Source: Bacteroidota bacterium
GTDB lineage: Bacteria; Bacteroidota; Bacteroidia; Flavobacteriales; Flavobacteriaceae
NCBI GenBank assembly: GCA_947460615.1
Contig: CANHHG010000002.1
Location: 20,451-84,450 of the forward strand
Length of the DNA stretch: 64,000 nucleotides
Reading direction: 5' to 3'
Under the pieces are notes generated by a model, which ran no database searches, had not been told where the DNA came from, and worked only from the letters and a program-made list of their open reading frames with translations. Both the position numbers and the translations under genes were made by a program. Each line of letters starts with the position of its first letter. Within the stretch, counting starts at the first letter, position 1. This document shows positions 62,792 through 64,000 of this stretch, piece after piece.

Positions 62792-64000
62792 TTATGGCAT
62801 TGGTGGCGGTGGTGGTGGAACTGATCCAAACAAATTACCAAGTTCTTGAACATTACCTGCAATTTCCCAACCTGCCATGCCTTGCTTCCAAACATGAGAG
62901 TTTGGGGTAAGTTGTCCATTTTCAACCATTTGTTGTAATTGTTGCAAATTGAATGGTCCTGCTGTTTGACCGTTTATGGAAACACTATAAGCTATTGTTG
63001 GAGGTGGGGGCGGCGTATTTTGCTGTTGGTTAATATTTTGACCCATTTGATTCATCATTCCTGCCATTTGATTCCCCATAGCTCCACCCATCATCATTCC
63101 AGTCATCATACCGGCCGGATTCATACTGCCTCCTCCAATATTTCCCATATTCCCTAAACTCTCTGCTCCGGTTTTTAAAACGTCTGTTTGTTGGTTTAAA
63201 GCATGAGCTCCCATAAAGTTAGTTTCTGTTTGAAGCTTCTGAGACCTTTGTGCTTCTTCTCTCTGAATACGTAAGGTTTCTTCCATGTTCAGAGCATTTA
63301 TCCCTTGCATATCCGCCATATTTTTAATACTAACATCCGTTTGAGCAACAAATGTTTTCTCTTGTTGATCCCTTGTAACTTTAAGAAGTTTTTTGTACCC
63401 TTCACTTTCTTGGTCCATCTCGAGAGAATCTATATCGAATCTTTTCAAATTCACACCGAAATCATCTGAAAAAGTGTCTTTCAATTTGGCTTTTAAGGTC
63501 TCATTAATAAAATCAAGGTTTTCCTCAATCTGAACCAAATTTAACGGATTGGTTCTGTTAATATTCATCACCCCAGATTTCACACTACTTGTAACAGCCG
63601 ATTTAATTAAGTTCTTGAAATCATCTAATTCAAAGTTGATTAATCGAGTGTTCTTAATAAACAACTTGTAATCTGTAATATTGAAAATTATTTGACCACG
63701 AACAGACATAGGAACAGGAAAATCTGGCAACCTTCTATCCGTTATATTGAAATATGGAATGCCAAATTTTATTGGCACATTTCCAGCAAGATTAATAAAA
63801 TAGATTTCCGCCTGAAATGGTGAAGCACCGCCAAAAGCAGCCCCAACAACACTTGTAAGTACTGGAAAGTTGGCTGTTTTTATTGTTTGGTCATAAGGAC
63901 CAACTATAAAATCCTGCATTGAACCCTCTTTTTGTTGATAAACAAAAACAGCTAATTCTCCATCTTTTACTCTCAAACTGCTACCGTAGCGGATTGCATT
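62792..64000 (-). CDS. SPFH-domain protein with C-terminal GYF_2 domain (N-terminus beyond window)
   Basis: The visible 402 codons continue without a start through the right edge (NAIRYGSSLRVKDGELAVFV is mid-protein). An SPFH/band-7 domain fills the N-terminal half. A Met/Gly/Asn-rich linker follows, then a poly-Pro stretch and a GYF_2 (DUF4339) domain (QTAGPFNLQQLQQM, ending VWKQGMAGWEIA), then a second poly-Pro tail. This resembles the YdjI/'virion core protein'-like SPFH group, where the C-terminal domain is usually a zinc ribbon instead. SPFH proteins form membrane-associated assemblies. A TTG 24 bp inside the edge is in frame but would cut the conserved N-terminus, so the gene is treated as partial. 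Confidence 0.88.
   Translation of the reverse strand, partial: NAIRYGSSLRVKDGELAVFVYQQKEGSMQDFIVGPYDQTIKTANFPVLTSVVGAAFGGASPFQAEIYFINLAGNVPIKFGIPYFNITDRRLPDFPVPMSVRGQIIFNITDYKLFIKNTRLINFELDDFKNLIKSAVTSSVKSGVMNINRTNPLNLVQIEENLDFINETLKAKLKDTFSDDFGVNLKRFDIDSLEMDQESEGYKKLLKVTRDQQEKTFVAQTDVSIKNMADMQGINALNMEETLRIQREEAQRSQKLQTETNFMGAHALNQQTDVLKTGAESLGNMGNIGGGSMNPAGMMTGMMMGGAMGNQMAGMMNQMGQNINQQQNTPPPPPTIAYSVSINGQTAGPFNLQQLQQMVENGQLTPNSHVWKQGMAGWEIAGNVQELGNLFGSVPPPPPPMP

Noticed and set aside
60739..64000. Restriction-modification or prophage interpretation of the right-hand region
   Set aside because: GIY-YIG and SPFH genes are suggestive, but no methylase, integrase, phage structural gene or attachment repeat is visible.

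Overview
The window reads as chromosome of a Flavobacterium-like member of the Bacteroidetes. It is AT-rich throughout. Promoters follow the Bacteroidetes pattern (TTG near -33, TAnnTTTG near -7) and there are almost no Shine-Dalgarno sequences. Lineage markers include a fused SecD-SecF, a fused CcoN-CcoO with a mono-haem CcoP, a type B T9SS C-terminal sorting domain, DUF349, PadR-PspC and DUF2807 proteins, and a DnaJ with half its zinc domain. I see no insertion sequence, prophage or CRISPR array.

Layout. 1-2670: dnaJ (cut by the window edge), grpE and a TIGR01777-type epimerase. 2766-6461: a DUF4442 protein, then a PadR-PspC envelope-stress pair with its own operator and a structured leader element, then a DUF2807 protein. 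6536-12919: thioredoxin reductase, tRNA-Pro, an orphan LytTR response regulator, secDF and malate dehydrogenase. 12939-18317: a small outer-membrane barrel gene between mdh and gyrB, then asnB and a GreA-like protein. 18466-23238: a plug-less outer-membrane barrel paired with a ~1000-residue TPR protein. 23398-34162: ftsE, then a surface-polysaccharide cluster (glycosyltransferases, Wzx flippase, acyltransferase, FdtA-like isomerase, DegT aminotransferase, FemAB/GNAT-type acyltransferase) consistent with a glycan carrying a 3-amino-3,6-dideoxyhexose. 34253-49811: a type B T9SS-secreted protein, then housekeeping genes (SPOUT rRNA methyltransferase, RSH, Fur, purA, nhaA, OstA/LptA-like, class III aminotransferase, TPR protein, aroE, DUF349). 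49932-60721: a microaerobic respiration block with hemN, the cbb3 oxidase operon, the copper ATPase ccoI and an Fnr-family regulator. 60739-64000: a GIY-YIG protein and a little-known SPFH / bacterial PH / GYF_2 / small membrane protein operon that runs off the edge.

Strongest observations. (1) Three near-identical palindromes (ATGAYATTTRTCAT) lie in front of hemN, the cbb3 operon and ccoI. Each is centred exactly 36.5 bp upstream of the last G of the -7 element, the geometry of a class II Fnr-activated promoter. The candidate regulator gene lies beside the third site and keeps three of the four FNR cluster cysteines. (2) Two copies of a structured element (3406-3474 on +, 45431-45348 on -) share conserved flanks, while the central hairpin differs completely in sequence yet stays base-paired, as expected of a selected RNA fold. 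(3) The SPFH-GYF_2 operon at the right edge is the best candidate for an undescribed system. (4) Several start codons are settled by promoter positions, including a nearly leaderless fur and several TTG starts.
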